Of a stretch of 64,000 nt of DNA, positions 1-12,328 are shown in pieces. Each line of letters starts with the position of its first letter. The stretch's first letter is position 1. A model generated the notes under the pieces. That model made no database searches and was not told where the DNA came from. It saw nothing but the letters and a program-made list of their open reading frames with translations. Both the position numbers and the translations under genes were made by a program. Source of the DNA: Dryomyza anilis (taxonomy: Eukaryota > Arthropoda > Insecta > Diptera > Dryomyzidae); contig OX638130.1 of NCBI GenBank assembly GCA_951804985.1, positions 101,739,700 to 101,803,699 on the forward strand, written 5' to 3'.

Positions 1-215
1 TTATCGAAACAAATTAGCTTTCTGTATGAATAATTGATATCCAAAACTTTCTGTTTGAAATTATAAATATTCATGGTTCGCAAACTTTTAATTCTAATTT
101 AATTCATTTTAAATTTATTGATTAATTACAATATACCTCACGATATAGGTCATATATTTAGCACAACCGAATTCGGAAAAAAAATTCTTGCTCGTTAGCC
201 TATTAGGTTAGTTGT

Positions 216-527
216 TACACACAGAAAAATACTCTTTTGACATGAGGTTGGAAGAACAAATAAGTTGTTTGTAACAACCAACTTCAATCGATTGAAACAA
301 TTTTTTACGAATTTATAGGCGGAATATTAGCATATCACACACACACACTCCATATTATTTTAAAACTTTTCGAAATTGTTCTAAAACTGTTGGAGTCCAA
401 ACTTCAATTCTTTTAGTTTTGACTATAAGTACCGACTTAGCGTTAGAGAGAACCGAAGAAATTGGTTCGGAAAATAGTTGGTTGGGCAAATAGTTGGTTG
501 GCGCAACAATCCTCTATTCTGTGCGTA
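216..527 (-). mobile_element. TA-flanked MITE family 1 (CACACAGAA ends), copy a
   Basis: Begins TACACACAGAAAAA and ends TCTATTCTGTGCGTA. Internal landmarks are the reverse complements of CGCCAACCAACT, GGTTCTCTCAACCG and TTTCGAACTGTTTTAGAAC. No coding potential; a non-autonomous element of the Tc1/mariner size and target type. Confidence 0.8.
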
Positions 528-673
528 CAAAAATCATTTTGTTGAAACGGCAATTTTACAAATTTGTTAATGAAACTGCAATATTCCGTGATAGAATCTG
601 CGTTATTTGGTATACATAACAAACTCATGTAAAATCGATTGTAATCTAAACTACATCCTTTAAGTTTTCACTA

Positions 674-1000
674 AACACACAGAATAGAGATTTGTTGCGC
701 CAACCAACTCTTTGCCCAACCAACTTTTTCGGTTCTCTCAACCATTAGTTGGTTGTTATTGTCAAAATAAAAAGAGTTGTAGTTTGTACTGCAACCAATT
801 TCGAACTGTTTTAGAACAAATTAATACAGATTTAGAACCATTAGGAGTGTTTATTGACTAATATTTCATGTGTATTGGGTAAATTGGCACATCCGCCTGC
901 AATTTTGTAAACCATTCGATTGAACCGAATGAAGTTAGTTGGTACAACTAACTTTTTCATTCTTTCAACCTTATGCCAAAAGAGGAATTTTCTGTGTGTA
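674..1000 (+). mobile_element. MITE family 1, copy b
   Basis: Runs from AACACACAGAATAGAG to TTTTCTGTGTGTA with all family landmarks, in opposite orientation to the copy at 216. Confidence 0.85.
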
Positions 1001-2292
1001 AGAAATATATTTAACATTTTTGAGAACTGAATTAGTTTAACCCAGAAAGAAATAGGTTTTATTTAACATTTGCTGGAACCCAATCAGTTGGTTGAGTAAT
1101 TAGATGATTGTCAAAATAAATTTTCTTTCTGTATGAACAATTGACATGCAGAAATTCCATTTGAAATCACAAAGACTAATGATGTGCAAACATTTATATA
1201 ATTGCTAAAATCATTTTATAATTTAGTGTCTCAATTACAATAAACATTACGACATAATTCATATTTTTATCACAACAGCGTATCCGGAGAAAGTTGCCTG
1301 TTCCTATCTATCTATTTCATAATTTATTAATTCAGTTAATAAAATGCAGTAAATTGATCCATCAACTGTGGTTTTAATCTACGTCTTCCTTTTGTTACAA
1401 TTACTGTCTTGAGCAATAATAGCAACACATTTAACTAATGTAAATCGATTTAATTAATAAAAACATGTTTAGCTTTCAATCATTTCATAAACAAATTACA
1501 TTTAATGCGTTTGTAACAGTTGATTAGTATTATTGATATTGTGTGTTTGATCATCTGTGATCTTACCGAATTTGTGACACCTTTTAGTTATGCTACGTCG
1601 CGCATATGGCATGCTTATGTAATAAATACATTTATATATTTTTTAATTAAAGTTTTTTTAATATAGCAGTTTTAATTAACATAACTATGTAAATTTATCT
1701 TTAAATAGCAACAGCCTATATTAATCTACTAATCTGTCTAATTAATAGTTTTTGTACAGTAATGAAGTGTCAGCCAAATGTAGAAATGTGCCGCCAATTT
1801 TAGTATTTTGTGTGGGCTTTTAGTATTTATTTTTTCTAAAAGGTTTTATATAATCACTCTATTAGGGATTTCTTTTTACCGCGGTGTGTTGAAAATAAAT
1901 TTCAAGTTTTTATAAGGTTTAAATATTTTATTGTTTAGCTTAAATCGTATTATAATAAGTTTAATAGATATGGTTAATATATATGGTTTGCTTACTACGT
2001 ATTATTGTATAACATTAACGGTTTATTTTAGTTTAATCTAAATACGCTGTAATCTTTAGTTTGTATTTTGTACACAGATATAAAATTGTTGTGCCAACCA
2101 TCTAACTCGGTTCTCTTAACTGTTAACCTTAAATGTCTGATATCGTGTTTTGCGCTGAACAAATTATATTTTTAAAGCATGCGATTGCTAATTGGTCAAA
2201 CTTTACGGAAATATGTAAAAAAAACCGTTTAGCTGGGAACCCGGACTTCAAAATTGAAAAAAATGCTAAATTAAAAAAGCCTATAGGTAGTA

Positions 2293-2598
2293 GCCGCGGT
2301 AGCTCAGTGGTTAGTGCGTTGGACTGCGAGTCGAAAGGTCCCCGGTTCAAGCCTGGACTGGGGCTAACAACATCTTTTCATAGAAACATTTTTCTATACC
2401 GCGCTACCTCTCGTCAGTAAATGGCAAACCTACGAGAGTAAAACATTGCCTATGAAAAGCTCTCAATCGCCGTTCGGATTCGGCAATAAACTGTAGGTCC
2501 CACCACTTTGAGTACAAATATAACACGCACAGCTCAAAATGGTGAGAGAGCTCGGCCGAAGTTCTGTACAGGACTGTAGCGCCAAACTATTATTATTA
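2293..2598 (+). mobile_element. tRNA-derived SINE, copy 1, with target duplication
   Basis: The first 72 bases fold as a near-intact tRNA: acceptor stem GCCGCGG/CTGGGGC (six of seven pairs), D arm with A-box TAGCTCAGTGG, and T arm with B-box-like GGTTCAAGC. An unrelated body of about 220 bp follows (containing ATTGCCTATGAAAAGCTCTC and GGTCCCACCACTTTGAG) and ends in an (ATT)n tail. It is flanked by a perfect 11-bp target duplication, TATAGGTAGTA, at 2282-2292 and 2597-2607. The internal A and B boxes are the polymerase III promoter. Confidence 0.9.
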
Positions 2599-3290
2599 TA
2601 GGTAGTATCACCGATATTGATATATTTTGTCTGCTCCTATTTTAAAGAATTTACAACAAAAATAATTTTTTGAAAGTATGAAATTTTACAAAATAATTTT
2701 TTTTTTTGAGGTTGGTGCCCCCTACTGATCATACAGATATCAAATGATGTTGGGTCAAACGGTTATCAGCGCAAATGATGGCGCTAGGATCATGAAAAAC
2801 ATTTTTAAAGTCGCAGTGGGAATTTAAATAAAATGCGTAATACGATTTTTTGATTATGTACGGTTAGTTCCTGTCGGTACCATTGACCATTTATGGCTAA
2901 AGTCAGTTCTTATAGTCAAAACAAAATGGGTATATTACAAGTTGGTATGTGTGGAAAATAATATTTCAGTATCAACCAAAAAGTTCAGGTCCATCAATAA
3001 AATTGAAGAAAATTCTTTTAACAGAATAAAGTTTGTTGTTAAAATAAATATTATCTTTCTTGCAACATTACCAATTTTTTATACATTTTTCCAATACTAT
3101 TATTTCAATAACTAAAATATACCTTATCAGATGTTCATATGATTTTCTAATCAGAGTTCGCCACCATTTTCACGAGTGATTTTGAAAAAATAAATTAAAA
3201 TTAAAAAATTTCTTTAGTCATGCAGAAAAAATTACATTAATTTTTCAAATTCTACTTAAAGTTCAAAACCCAATTAAATTTAGAATATAA

Positions 3291-3670
3291 CAAACAGAAA
3301 ATAGTCTTTTGACGGATGTTAGAAAAAGCAATGGTTAGTTATAACAAACAAAATTAATTTTATTGAAATGAAAATTTTACAAAGTTGTTGTTGCGCCAAC
3401 CAACTCTTAGCCCAACCAACATATTCGGTTCTCTCAATCGCGTAGTCGGTTCTTATAGTCAAAACTAATAGAATTGTAGTTTAGACTTCTACCAATTTCG
3501 AACCGTTTAAGAACAATTTCAAACAGTTTTAAAACAATTTGGAGTGTGCATAGATTATTACTTCAAGCTCTAACCGAATATGCCTGTTCCGCCAACATCT
3601 TGACCGCATGGAGATGGTTGATACAACAAATATTTTCGTTCTTCCAACATTCATCATGTCAAAAGAGAAT
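3291..3670 (+). mobile_element. MITE family 1, two abutting partial copies
   Basis: A reversed left-end fragment (about 3291-3382, CAAACAGAAAATAGTCTTTTGAC) abuts a forward copy lacking its outer end (3383-3670, starting TTGTTGCGCCAACCAACTC). This looks like one element inserted into, or recombined with, another. Confidence 0.65.
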
Positions 3671-3785
3671 GTGGAAATGTCATATGAACACTATTAGTTT
3701 AGACGATCTGCAATCATTTCTGCTTTTATTTTTGAATATAAGAAATACATTTTAATCTTTTACGACGACCGAATTAGCTCAACCT

Positions 3786-4042
3786 TGTAACAACCAAATT
3801 TAATCGTTTAAAACGATTTTTCTACATAGTTGTTGGTGGAACTGCCATATTTCGGTTGTCGCTTGAAATATTATTAGTGTATTAAGATACACTGAAAATT
3901 ATTCTACAAAATAGTCTAAAACTGTTCGAAATTGGTTGCAGTCTGAACTACAACTCTTTTAGTTTTGCCTAGAGGAACCGACGAAGCGTTTGAGAGAACC
4001 GAATAGAGTTGGTTGGCGTAACAAATCTCTATTTTGTGTGTA
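3786..4042 (-). mobile_element. MITE family 1, partial copy
   Basis: Reversed copy ending AACAAATCTCTATTTTGTGTGTA. The inner landmarks are present; the left terminus is eroded. Confidence 0.7.
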
Positions 4043-4662
4043 AAACCGAAAAAGTTGGTTTGATGTATATATTATTTTAAATATGTTTGTCTTGTAAAAG
4101 AGTGGATATGAGATTTTTAATATACATTTTGAATAACTCGTTATAGAGACGTCTTAGATGGATCAAAGTAAGCATCTTTGATAGTCGATAACATTTTCTT
4201 TCAGTGTGATTTATTGAAATTAATGAATAAAGAGAATACAAAATTGGCCAAATGGAATTTAAGAATTACATATGAAATTTGCGAAAATATTTTGCTGTAA
4301 AGTTATTTTTCAAAATTGGCGTTTATGAAATGATATTTAGTAATAATAAATAGTAATTCTAAGTTGGAATTTCTGGAAGTGAATTCTGTAATGTTAATCA
4401 GAAATAATATTACTGAAAGACTATTTTCGATTTTTTAAACGTATTTCTGAATTTCATTTGGTATATCTTAAACTTCAATGGCAATGTTTAAAAGGAAATT
4501 TGTATAACTTCATAAATTTAAAATTTATTAAATTAAAAAAAAAAATAATGTTCAAAAAATTAAAAATGTTCAAAAATTAAAAAAAACTTTAAATTTTTCA
4601 TATATATAAAAACTTTTTTTTAACTTAATTTTTTTAAATTCAAAAATGTAAAAACATTGTAA

Positions 4663-4965
4663 AAGGTTTTTCAACAGGGACGCTACAAAAGTAGAGCGAC
4701 AGGGACAGCTAACGACGCCATATTTCTTGCCGCTCTTTTGACATTTCTCTTCAGTAAGGTTTGCCGTTTTATGATGGAAAGATATACGAATTCGAATTTC
4801 GGTAGTAAATTTTTATAATTTCGACTCGTTGTTGGATCGTATATCTTTCCATCATGAAATGGCAAACCTTACTGAAGAGAAATGTCAAAAGAGCAGCAAG
4901 AAATATAGCGTCGTTTGCTGTCCCTGTCATTCTACTTTTGTAGCGTCCCTGTTGAATAACCCTTG
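4663..4965. repeat. Long near-perfect hairpin (foldback)
   Basis: Arms 4663-4788 and 4838-4965 are inverted copies about 94 percent identical, separated by a 49-nt loop. Outer ends carry TTCAACAGGGACGCTACAAAAGT. A further half-unit, with GCGCTACAAAAG in reverse, lies at 4970-5000. Most arm mismatches are transitions. It could be a foldback transposon or, if transcribed, a hairpin RNA precursor of small RNAs. The minus-strand frames across it (4683-4865, 4769-5014) are products of the repeat. Confidence 0.85.
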
Positions 4966-5170
4966 AAAAAAACTTTTGTAGCGCTCTTATTGAAAAACTC
5001 TTTATTAACTTCATTTTTTAAAATTCAAAAATATAAAAACATTTTTTAACTTAATTTTTTTAAAATTTAAAAATAAAAAAAGATTGATAAAATTACATTA
5101 AAAACAATTTCTAATTTTATTTTGATATTTAATTAAAAATATATTTATCTCGCAATAGAGTAAAACTTAC

Positions 5171-5306
5171 CATCGACATTCGTATCCGTTTTAGCAGTAT
5201 TATCTGTCGCATCCTTTGGAGGCTTGGCAAAGCTGGTGCTCACAACGGCTGACAGCAAAACGCCAAAAAGTATAATTTTCGCAATACAAATTAATTTCGT
5301 AGACAT
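5171..5306 (-). CDS. First coding exon of an unidentified secreted protein or peptide
   Basis: The ATG at 5306-5304 has A at -3 (CCAACATG). It opens 45 codons plus one base, ending at a strong donor, G|GTAAGT, at 5170-5165. The product begins MSTKLICIAKIILFGVLLS, a textbook signal peptide with a short basic start and a 15-residue hydrophobic core. Cleavage is likely after SFA near residue 27, leaving a Lys/Asp/Thr-rich segment of AKPPKDATDNTAK type. The exon is phase 1. I found no convincing second exon between here and the window's left edge, so it may lie outside. A neuropeptide, cytokine or other short secreted protein is possible; I do not recognise it. This candidate is easy to miss because the frame is closed by the splice site rather than a stop. 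Confidence 0.55.
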
Positions 5307-6640
5307 GTTGGGTGATTTTTAAAATACACAACAACTCGAAAATACTTATACAACTCAATGCTAAACAGATATTTTCACTTTTTAATGTAATTTCCGACTT
5401 GGATTCAATACGTAGTACGTAGAGCACCTGCTGGAAAACACACACACACCTCACAAGGGGTATGGCTTAAAGGTGCGTTTTATTGAGAAATCCAAAGTTT
5501 GCAATTTTCACTTTTAAATAAAAAACAAAATAATAAAACGTGCAGGAAAACAAGTTGTACAACTTGTATTTATTTTTTTTTCAAATTTTGTATATATTTT
5601 TATTTTTTTATCTTTATACACCTGCTTTCATAATCATACAATCCACAGCAAGTCGAACGCGCAACTATTAGTGCATGAAATTCAATGCGATCGCGTGCAA
5701 GATCGGCAAACAAACACACTCAATATCTGATTTTAATATTTTAAATATATATATATTTTTTATATATTGTGTTAATTTTTATAAATTATTAATCTTTATA
5801 ATACAAAAATTAACTAACACGCGGAACACTCGAACGCGTTCAGAAATCAAGTCAAATCGGTGCAACGATCGCGCGCATTTCCGCAAATAATCAGTTGTTT
5901 GTTGCAATCGTTCGATTACTTTTTTTCGAGTTTTTATTTTGCTTTTTTTTGTGTTTTCCGAAAATTGTTGATATCCGTGAAAGTTGATGCCACCGTTGCC
6001 CGTGGCAGCTGCTGCAAAGTACGCGATCACGATTTGACCAAAGACACGAACAGCGCGATCACGTTTGACAAAAACATCTTTTTGACGATTTACGTTAAAA
6101 TTTTGTTTTGTTTTTTTTTAATAATATTATGATTTTTTTGAAAACTCTAAAATAAAACAACGTTGATATCAAAAGAAAACAGTCAATAAGCACCACGCGC
6201 AAGCGCTCTCGATCAACGCTAAACTCCGTCTAAGCCTTGTTTCGTTGATGTTGCTAAGTTTTAAGCCACCGTTGCCAATGAACGAATGAACTGCGTTCTC
6301 TTTAAAAACATGAGAGCGAATGAACACTGTTGGAGGAGAGCAAAATAAACGAAGGAGTATGCGCGAGTGTTTTGTGTGCTTTTTGTAGTTTTATGAATGA
6401 AAATGAATTTTTTGTTTTGTTGCCATCGCGCTCAATCGCTGCACAGCTGATTTTTCAACCGGTATCTCTAGTAAGTTGTTGTATTTTTTTTTATAATTTT
6501 ATTTACCTACGGTTTGTTTTGGTTTTGTCATGAATTTAGTAGCACGTGGTGCTGCTGGTCAATGGTTCGAAGTGCTTTGCAACGTTGAGAACAGCGATCA
6601 CAGCATATTGAATTTGAGCGTAAAAAAAGTCTGGTCAAGA
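5307..6640 (-). promoter_or_regulatory. Likely 5' UTR and promoter region of the signal-peptide gene
   Basis: Upstream on the minus strand is a GC-richer island (about 5640-6640) inside AT-rich DNA. It has clusters of GATCGCG-type words and a possible acceptor (TGTGTTTTCCAGCAG, ending near 5432) that could splice a non-coding exon to the ATG exon. Small frames in the island (for example 5779-6030 on the minus strand) have no recognisable product and could be upstream frames in a leader. A plus-strand GTAAGT near 6471 leaves open a divergent transcript. No clean initiator with a downstream element was seen. Confidence 0.3.
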
Positions 6641-6701
6641 ATAATATTTATTAGTGGAGTTGCATTGTATGTTAAAAGTGTTCAGAATGTGGCTTTGATT
6701 C

Positions 6702-8436
6702 TTTGTATAAAAGTTTTGCTGTATCACAGTTTTATGTTTAAAAGTTTGGCAGTATTACAGTTTAGCTTTATAACAGATTTGTTTTTCCTTTTTACGAGTT
6801 TTCTATATAATAGTTTTGCTATGTAACAGTTTTATATATAAGAGTTTTAAGTTATAAGAGTTTTATCTGTATAACAGTTTTGCTATATTACAGTTTTGGT
6901 TTATAAAGGTTTTCCTGTATACACATTTTTCTATATAACAGGTTGGCTGTGTAACAGTTTGCTGTATAAAACTTTTACTGTAAAACAGTTTACGTTATAA
7001 GAGTTCTCATGAATAAAACTTTCGCTGGATAACAGTTTTGCTGTGTAATAATTTGGCTGTATCATAATTTTATGTATAAATGTTTGACTTTATAACAGTT
7101 TTGCTGCACATTTCCTGCATAACAGTTTTGCTGTATAAAAGCTCTTTTATATAACAGTTTAGCTGTATAACAGTTTTGATGTATAATAGTTTTTTTGTAT
7201 AACACTTGTTCTATATAACAGGTTTGCAGTGTAGTAGCTTGCTGCATAAAAGATTTCCTGCAAAACAGTTTTGCTGTGTAAAAGATTTACTGTATAACAG
7301 TTTAGCTGTACACCAGTTGTAATGTAGAAAAGTTTGTCTGTATCACAATTTTGATGTATAATAGTTTTTATGTATAACAGTTTTCTATGTAACATGTTTG
7401 CTGTGTAACAGTTTTCTGTGTAAGAGTTTTGTAACAATTTTGCTCAGCACAACTTTATGTATAAACGTTTAGCTGTATAAAACTTTGACTGTATAGCAGT
7501 ATGATGTATAACAGTATAGCTGTATAACAGTTCAGATGTAAAACAATTTAGCTGTATAACAGTTTTGATGTATTGTTGTGTTTCTATATAAGGAGTTTGA
7601 TGTGTAACAGTTTGCTGTACAAGAGTATTGTTTTATAAGAGTATTGCTGTACAACAGTTTGCAGTATAAAAGTTTTGATGAATAACAGTTTTGCTGTTTA
7701 ATAGTTTTGCTGCTTAAAAATTTTGCTGTATCATAGTTTTATGTATAAAAGTTTAGCTGTATAACTTTTTTGATATACATATAGCAGATTTCATGCAAAA
7801 CAGTTTTGTTGTATAGCACATTTCCCGCATAACAGTTTAGCTATATAACAGTTTAAATGTCAATTTTTATGTATATCAGTTACATACATCAATTATAGTT
7901 TTTCTGTATAACAGTGTTTCTAAGTAAAAGATTTGCGGTATAACAGTTTTGAATAAGAACTGTTTAGCTGGATAACAGTTTTTGTTGTATAACAGTTTTT
8001 CTGTATAGTAGTTTTTCATAATAGTAGTTTTTCATAATAGTAGTTTGCTGTATACCAATTTTATTGTATACCAATTTTATTGTATAACAATTTTATTGAT
8101 GAACAGTTTTCTGTATGACAGTTTTTTTGTATAAAAATGTAGATGTTATACAGTTTTGTTCTATAACAGTTTAGCTCTTGCTGTATACAACTTGTATATG
8201 TAAGAGTTTATTGTCTAGCAGATTTACTGTATAATAGTTTTGCTGTGTTACAGTTTTTCAGTATAATAAGTTTACTCATTTGCTAAATTTCTGTATAACA
8301 GTACTTTTGTAAAACAAATTTTCCGTAAAAATGTTTATTGTATATGAATTATGCTGTGTAAGAGATTTGTTATAAAACAGTTTAACTATATAACATTTTT
8401 TCCTGTCTAACAGATTTTCTCTAAAACAGCTTTGAT
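6702..8436. repeat. Degenerate minisatellite, unit about TGTATAACAGTTTTGC
   Basis: About 1.7 kb of imperfect 15-24-bp units built around TGTATAACAGTTTTGC, with heavy indel and base variation. Short frames on the minus strand here (7062-7247, 7159-7437) read the repeat as NCYTA-type peptides and are not genes. Confidence 0.9.
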
Positions 8437-8659
8437 TCCACACCAAATCGATCAGCGATTTTTGGGCAACTGATAAAGGGTATCGAGATATTCATTGACC
8501 ATTTTTTCGACCACTACTTTCAGAGATACAGTGATTCAAAGTTACCAAAAATGGGCTAAAAATCACTATTGTATGGTTGTTCATATTTCAATATCTCTTA
8601 AAGTAGAAATGCTAAAAAATTTATTGATGGCTCGTTTTAAAGCTAATATAACAAGCTAA

Positions 8660-8818
8660 ATCTGTACTAAATTGTTCTAAAACAGTTCGAAATTGTTTGT
8701 AGTCCAAACTACTACTCTTTTAGTTTTGACAATTAAAACCGTCTAAGCAGTTGAGAGAACCGAGTAAGTTGGTTGGGCAAAGAGTTTGTTGGCGCAACAA
8801 ATCGCTATTCTGTGTGTA
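8660..8818 (-). mobile_element. MITE family 1, half copy
   Basis: Only the half with TCTGTACTAAATTGTTCTAA to CGCTATTCTGTGTGTA remains. The other half is missing. Confidence 0.75.
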
Positions 8819-8994
8819 ATCTTCGCCCTTTTTTTTATCAAACTGAAAAATTGATTAATTGCTAAAGTTGATTAAATATAATGTATAATATATGTAGCAA
8901 CTGCAATAACGACATGATTAATGACAACTATGAAAAAAAGCAACAACTTTTTTTATATGAAAATAAAATAATAATTTTTTTATTAACAAAAGTT

Positions 8995-9139
8995 AGTCAA
9001 GAGTATTAGTAGAGTGGCGCCGGAGAAAGTGTTAAATTTCAACACACTTTGCGAACACTTTAATTTGGTTTGTAATTTGCTAATTATAGGATTAGCGTGC
9101 AGTGAAATAGGTGGCAGCTTCATGCACGAATTAATGATG
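8995..9139 (+). other. Isolated exon-like open frame ending at a GTATGT donor
   Basis: The plus-strand frame reading SISRVAPEKVLNFNTLCEHF then a hydrophobic NLVCNLLIIGLACS stretch runs to ATGATG|GTATGT at 9139, a good donor. The composition looks more protein-like than its surroundings and could hold a membrane segment. The upstream acceptor (AACAAAAG) is poor. The next acceptor-like site (near 9424) gives a quick stop in the needed phase. It could be a gene relic or chance. Confidence 0.15.
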
Positions 9140-9229
9140 GTATGTTTTTTTATTGTTTTTTTTTTTTTCATTTTTAATTTAAAAATTATTATTTTTTTCT
9201 TCTTCTCCTTCTCAACAAATTAAGTCACT

Positions 9230-10860
9230 GGTACATCTTGCTGTGTTTTTTTTTCTTTAATTTTTTTTATTTTTTTTTTTGATATCTTTAAATTTTTTTG
9301 AACCTTTTGAGATTGCATCAAAATTTTCTACCTATGATGTATTTTATTATCGCGCTTATGCTGGCTATTGTTATTGGTGTTGTGTTGCTACTCAGCGGGT
9401 AATTATGATTTTTTCGCACAGATAATGCGAATCATTTGCCAGTCTGTATCTCGCTAACAATACGCAATACACAGACTCTGAGATACTTCAATAGCAGTGA
9501 GTAAATAATCGTGTTGTATAATAACCGGGTTATTTTGAAATTATTTGCTACATCATTATTTAACTTCAAAGTTTAGTCAACTCTGCACACACGAAGGAGG
9601 TTTTTGTTTAATGTTTTATAGGAAATTATTTTATTTTTCTATTTTTTTTACATATTTGCGTATTTAAAAATGTAAAATAACTCAATTTTTATTGTACTAT
9701 TTTTTCTCAGACATATTTATGGGTTTAGTTATATAAAATCTATTTTAATTTCAAATTTCACTCACATGTTAAATTTTGGTTGAACACATGCGAAAATCGT
9801 ATATATTCTAAAAGCACATCAAAAAATAGTATACCCATATTTAATGATTGTAAAATCTACTACCAAAAATTTGTGTTTTTTTGTTTTGCTTCGTACAGAC
9901 ACAAAAAAAATTCTTCCAAACAGTATAAGACGTTAATATTCAATATATATAGTGTGTACTCTATTTGTAGGATCTTTCGTCATATTATCGTATAATATAA
10001 TCGTATAATATATCTGACGGGGCCTAAACGAGGTACCTACCATTTTCACGATCTCCTTGCCCGGAAACTAACTGACATTAATTGATATAAAGTAAATAAT
10101 TCTAATAATTTAATTAATTCGTATATCAAGAATTATTAAATAGTATAAATAAAATCCTTTCTGGGTTGGTGTATATACTAAAGTATATTCATTTATATCA
10201 TCAACCGACAGTCTAACATTCACCACACAGTTTTACAGCCACTACACAGTTTTATATTCACTACACAGTATTACAAGTACTGTTGTACCGATCATATTTT
10301 CATTGGTTCATTGCAACGCGTTCTTGCCTATACGGTTCGTCGTATCGTTGATCTTTACATCGTGAGTATATAATGACTTTGACATTCTACTCCCTTATTT
10401 GTGTTTAACATTTCCCTATTATTATGTATAGCTCTATTGGTCACGTGAACGTAGTTCAAACTTCGAACAAAGTAGTAAAATATAAAAAAAATATATATTT
10501 AATAAAAATATAATATAAATAATTTGTATATTATTAAAAAAATGAAAAATAAATAAATAAAAATAACATATTAAAAAACACATTTATTTTCATCGAGTGT
10601 GTTCTTCCTTTTATTTTTGTTCAATTAATTTATTAATTAATATAATTAAATATATAATCAATACAATTAAATGTCGTATCAACGATGAAACAATTAAAAT
10701 TTTATTATGTTAATAAATTTTTCATAAACATAATTTTTCTGTGTGTAAAGCAGTTACCTTATCGGGTAGTTTTCAAGTGCCATGATTACTATCCTTCGGG
10801 CACTTTGTTATTGCCTTGATTACCATAGCATTGGCTTTTGAACACCCGCGTAAAAATTCA
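9230..10860. other. Stretch without an identifiable gene
   Basis: AT-rich. At 10196-10275 the phrase CACTACACAGTTTTA recurs three times in slightly different forms in a moderately complex segment (10010-10480), which could be part of a solo LTR or other decayed element. No matching second end was recognised. Confidence 0.3.
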
Positions 10861-10865
10861 AACCT

Positions 10866-11196
10866 TACACACAGAATAGAGATTTGTTGTGCCAACCAAC
10901 TTTTTGCCCAACCAACTTATTCGGTTCTCTCAACCGCTTAGTGGGTTCTTATTGTCATTTGACAATAGTAGTTTAGTAGTTTGTAGTTTGTACAGCAACA
11001 AATTTCGAACTGTTTTATAACCATTTACTTAGTACAGATTTAGAACCATTGGGTGTGTGTATCGACGAATATTTCAAGTGTATAGGTTCCGCCAGCATAT
11101 ATGTAAACTATTCGATTCAACCGAATGAAATTAGTTGGTACAACAAACTTTTCCATTCTTCCAACCTCATGCCAAAAGAGGATTTTTCTGTGTGTA
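10866..11196 (+). mobile_element. MITE family 1, full copy
   Basis: Complete copy from TACACACAGAATAGAG to TTTTTCTGTGTGTA, with TA at both outer ends as expected for a TA target duplication. One of the best-preserved members. Confidence 0.88.
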
Positions 11197-12015
11197 CAAA
11201 TAACATTTTTGACATGAACAATATTAATATTTGTAAAAGTTATTAAAGAGCTATTTGAGCTAATACTAAATAATAATAAAAATTTTAATTTTGTACTCAT
11301 CCAATCGTATTAATATAATAAATATCTTGGTTCGTTTGTTCCGCTTCCCGGTCAAAATGACCAATCCGATTTTCCTGCAATTTTTACCACCACTTAATTT
11401 ACATATATCTGTAATCACCGATCCTATCATTATAAAAGGCCGATAACTTATACTTAAAATTAGTTTCTAATTTCAACACCACAGGGCGCTATTTATACAT
11501 CTCTGTAACCTCTGAACCGTTTTGGACCATATTGAAAATAGTAACTCTGAGTTAAATGAAGACTCCAGTGGAAGAAACGGGTTAGTACAAAAAATAAATT
11601 TGGACAAAAGTGTTTTCACTCACCCCATTATTCGATTTATATTTCTATTTCTATTTCTTGCACAAATCGGTTTTTTGCATACCTTTATTCTTTAGTCATA
11701 GTTATTTGAAGTTAGAATTATTTTTATTTGGGAAATAACTTTTTATTACCTAATTTATGAGAATAATTCGATTTTTCAAAAAATGTATTTACGCGCTTCT
11801 TCCACCGGAGTCTTCAAATATTAATTCATCTGAACTTCTACTTTATAATCGAATCATACATTTAGAATGAGAAGCGATTCCAACGTATAACGAAGAAAGA
11901 GATTTTTTATATTAATAGGATATTGGGAAGGTATTTCGATAAAAAATGTATGGGTCTCTCTGATTTGATTCCTGTCATTCTCCTATTGTAACTTTCTTAT
12001 GAGAATCAAATAAAG

Positions 12016-12328
12016 TACACACAGAATAGAGATTAGTTGCGCAAACAAACTCTTTGCCCAACCAACTTATTCGGTTCTCTCAACCGCTTAGTCGGATATT
12101 ATTCTCAAAACAAAAATAGTTGTAGTTTGTACTGCAACCCATTTCGAAGTGTTTTAGAACCATTTAGTACAGATTTAAAACCATTAGGAGTGTGTATAGA
12201 CTAATATTTCATGTGCTGTGTTCCGCCAGCAAATTTGTAAACCATTAGATTTAACCGAATAAATTTAGTTGGTACAACTAACTTCTTCATTTTTTCAACC
12301 TCTTGCCAAAGTAGGATTTCTGAATGTA
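12016..12328 (+). mobile_element. MITE family 1, full copy with decayed right end
   Basis: Starts TACACACAGAATAGAG; the right end is altered to TTCTGAATGTA. Confidence 0.8.

Larger units (their letters stand above)
1..1290. repeat. Diverged direct duplication of about 175 bp flanking two MITEs
   Basis: Bases 10-185 and 1122-1290 share CTTTCTGTATGAA, CAATTACAATA and TCATATTT-type words in the same order. Two opposite family-1 MITEs lie between. No gene is seen here. Confidence 0.5.

Noticed and set aside
2293..2365. A genuine tRNA gene
   Set aside because: The tRNA-like head has stem mismatches, continues into a repeated 220-bp body with an ATT tail, and recurs four times, so it is a SINE.
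5779..6030. 83-codon minus-strand frame starting MIAYFAAAATGNGG
   Set aside because: No domain or signal peptide; it lies where the leader of the signal-peptide gene is expected and is more likely an upstream frame in a 5' UTR or chance.
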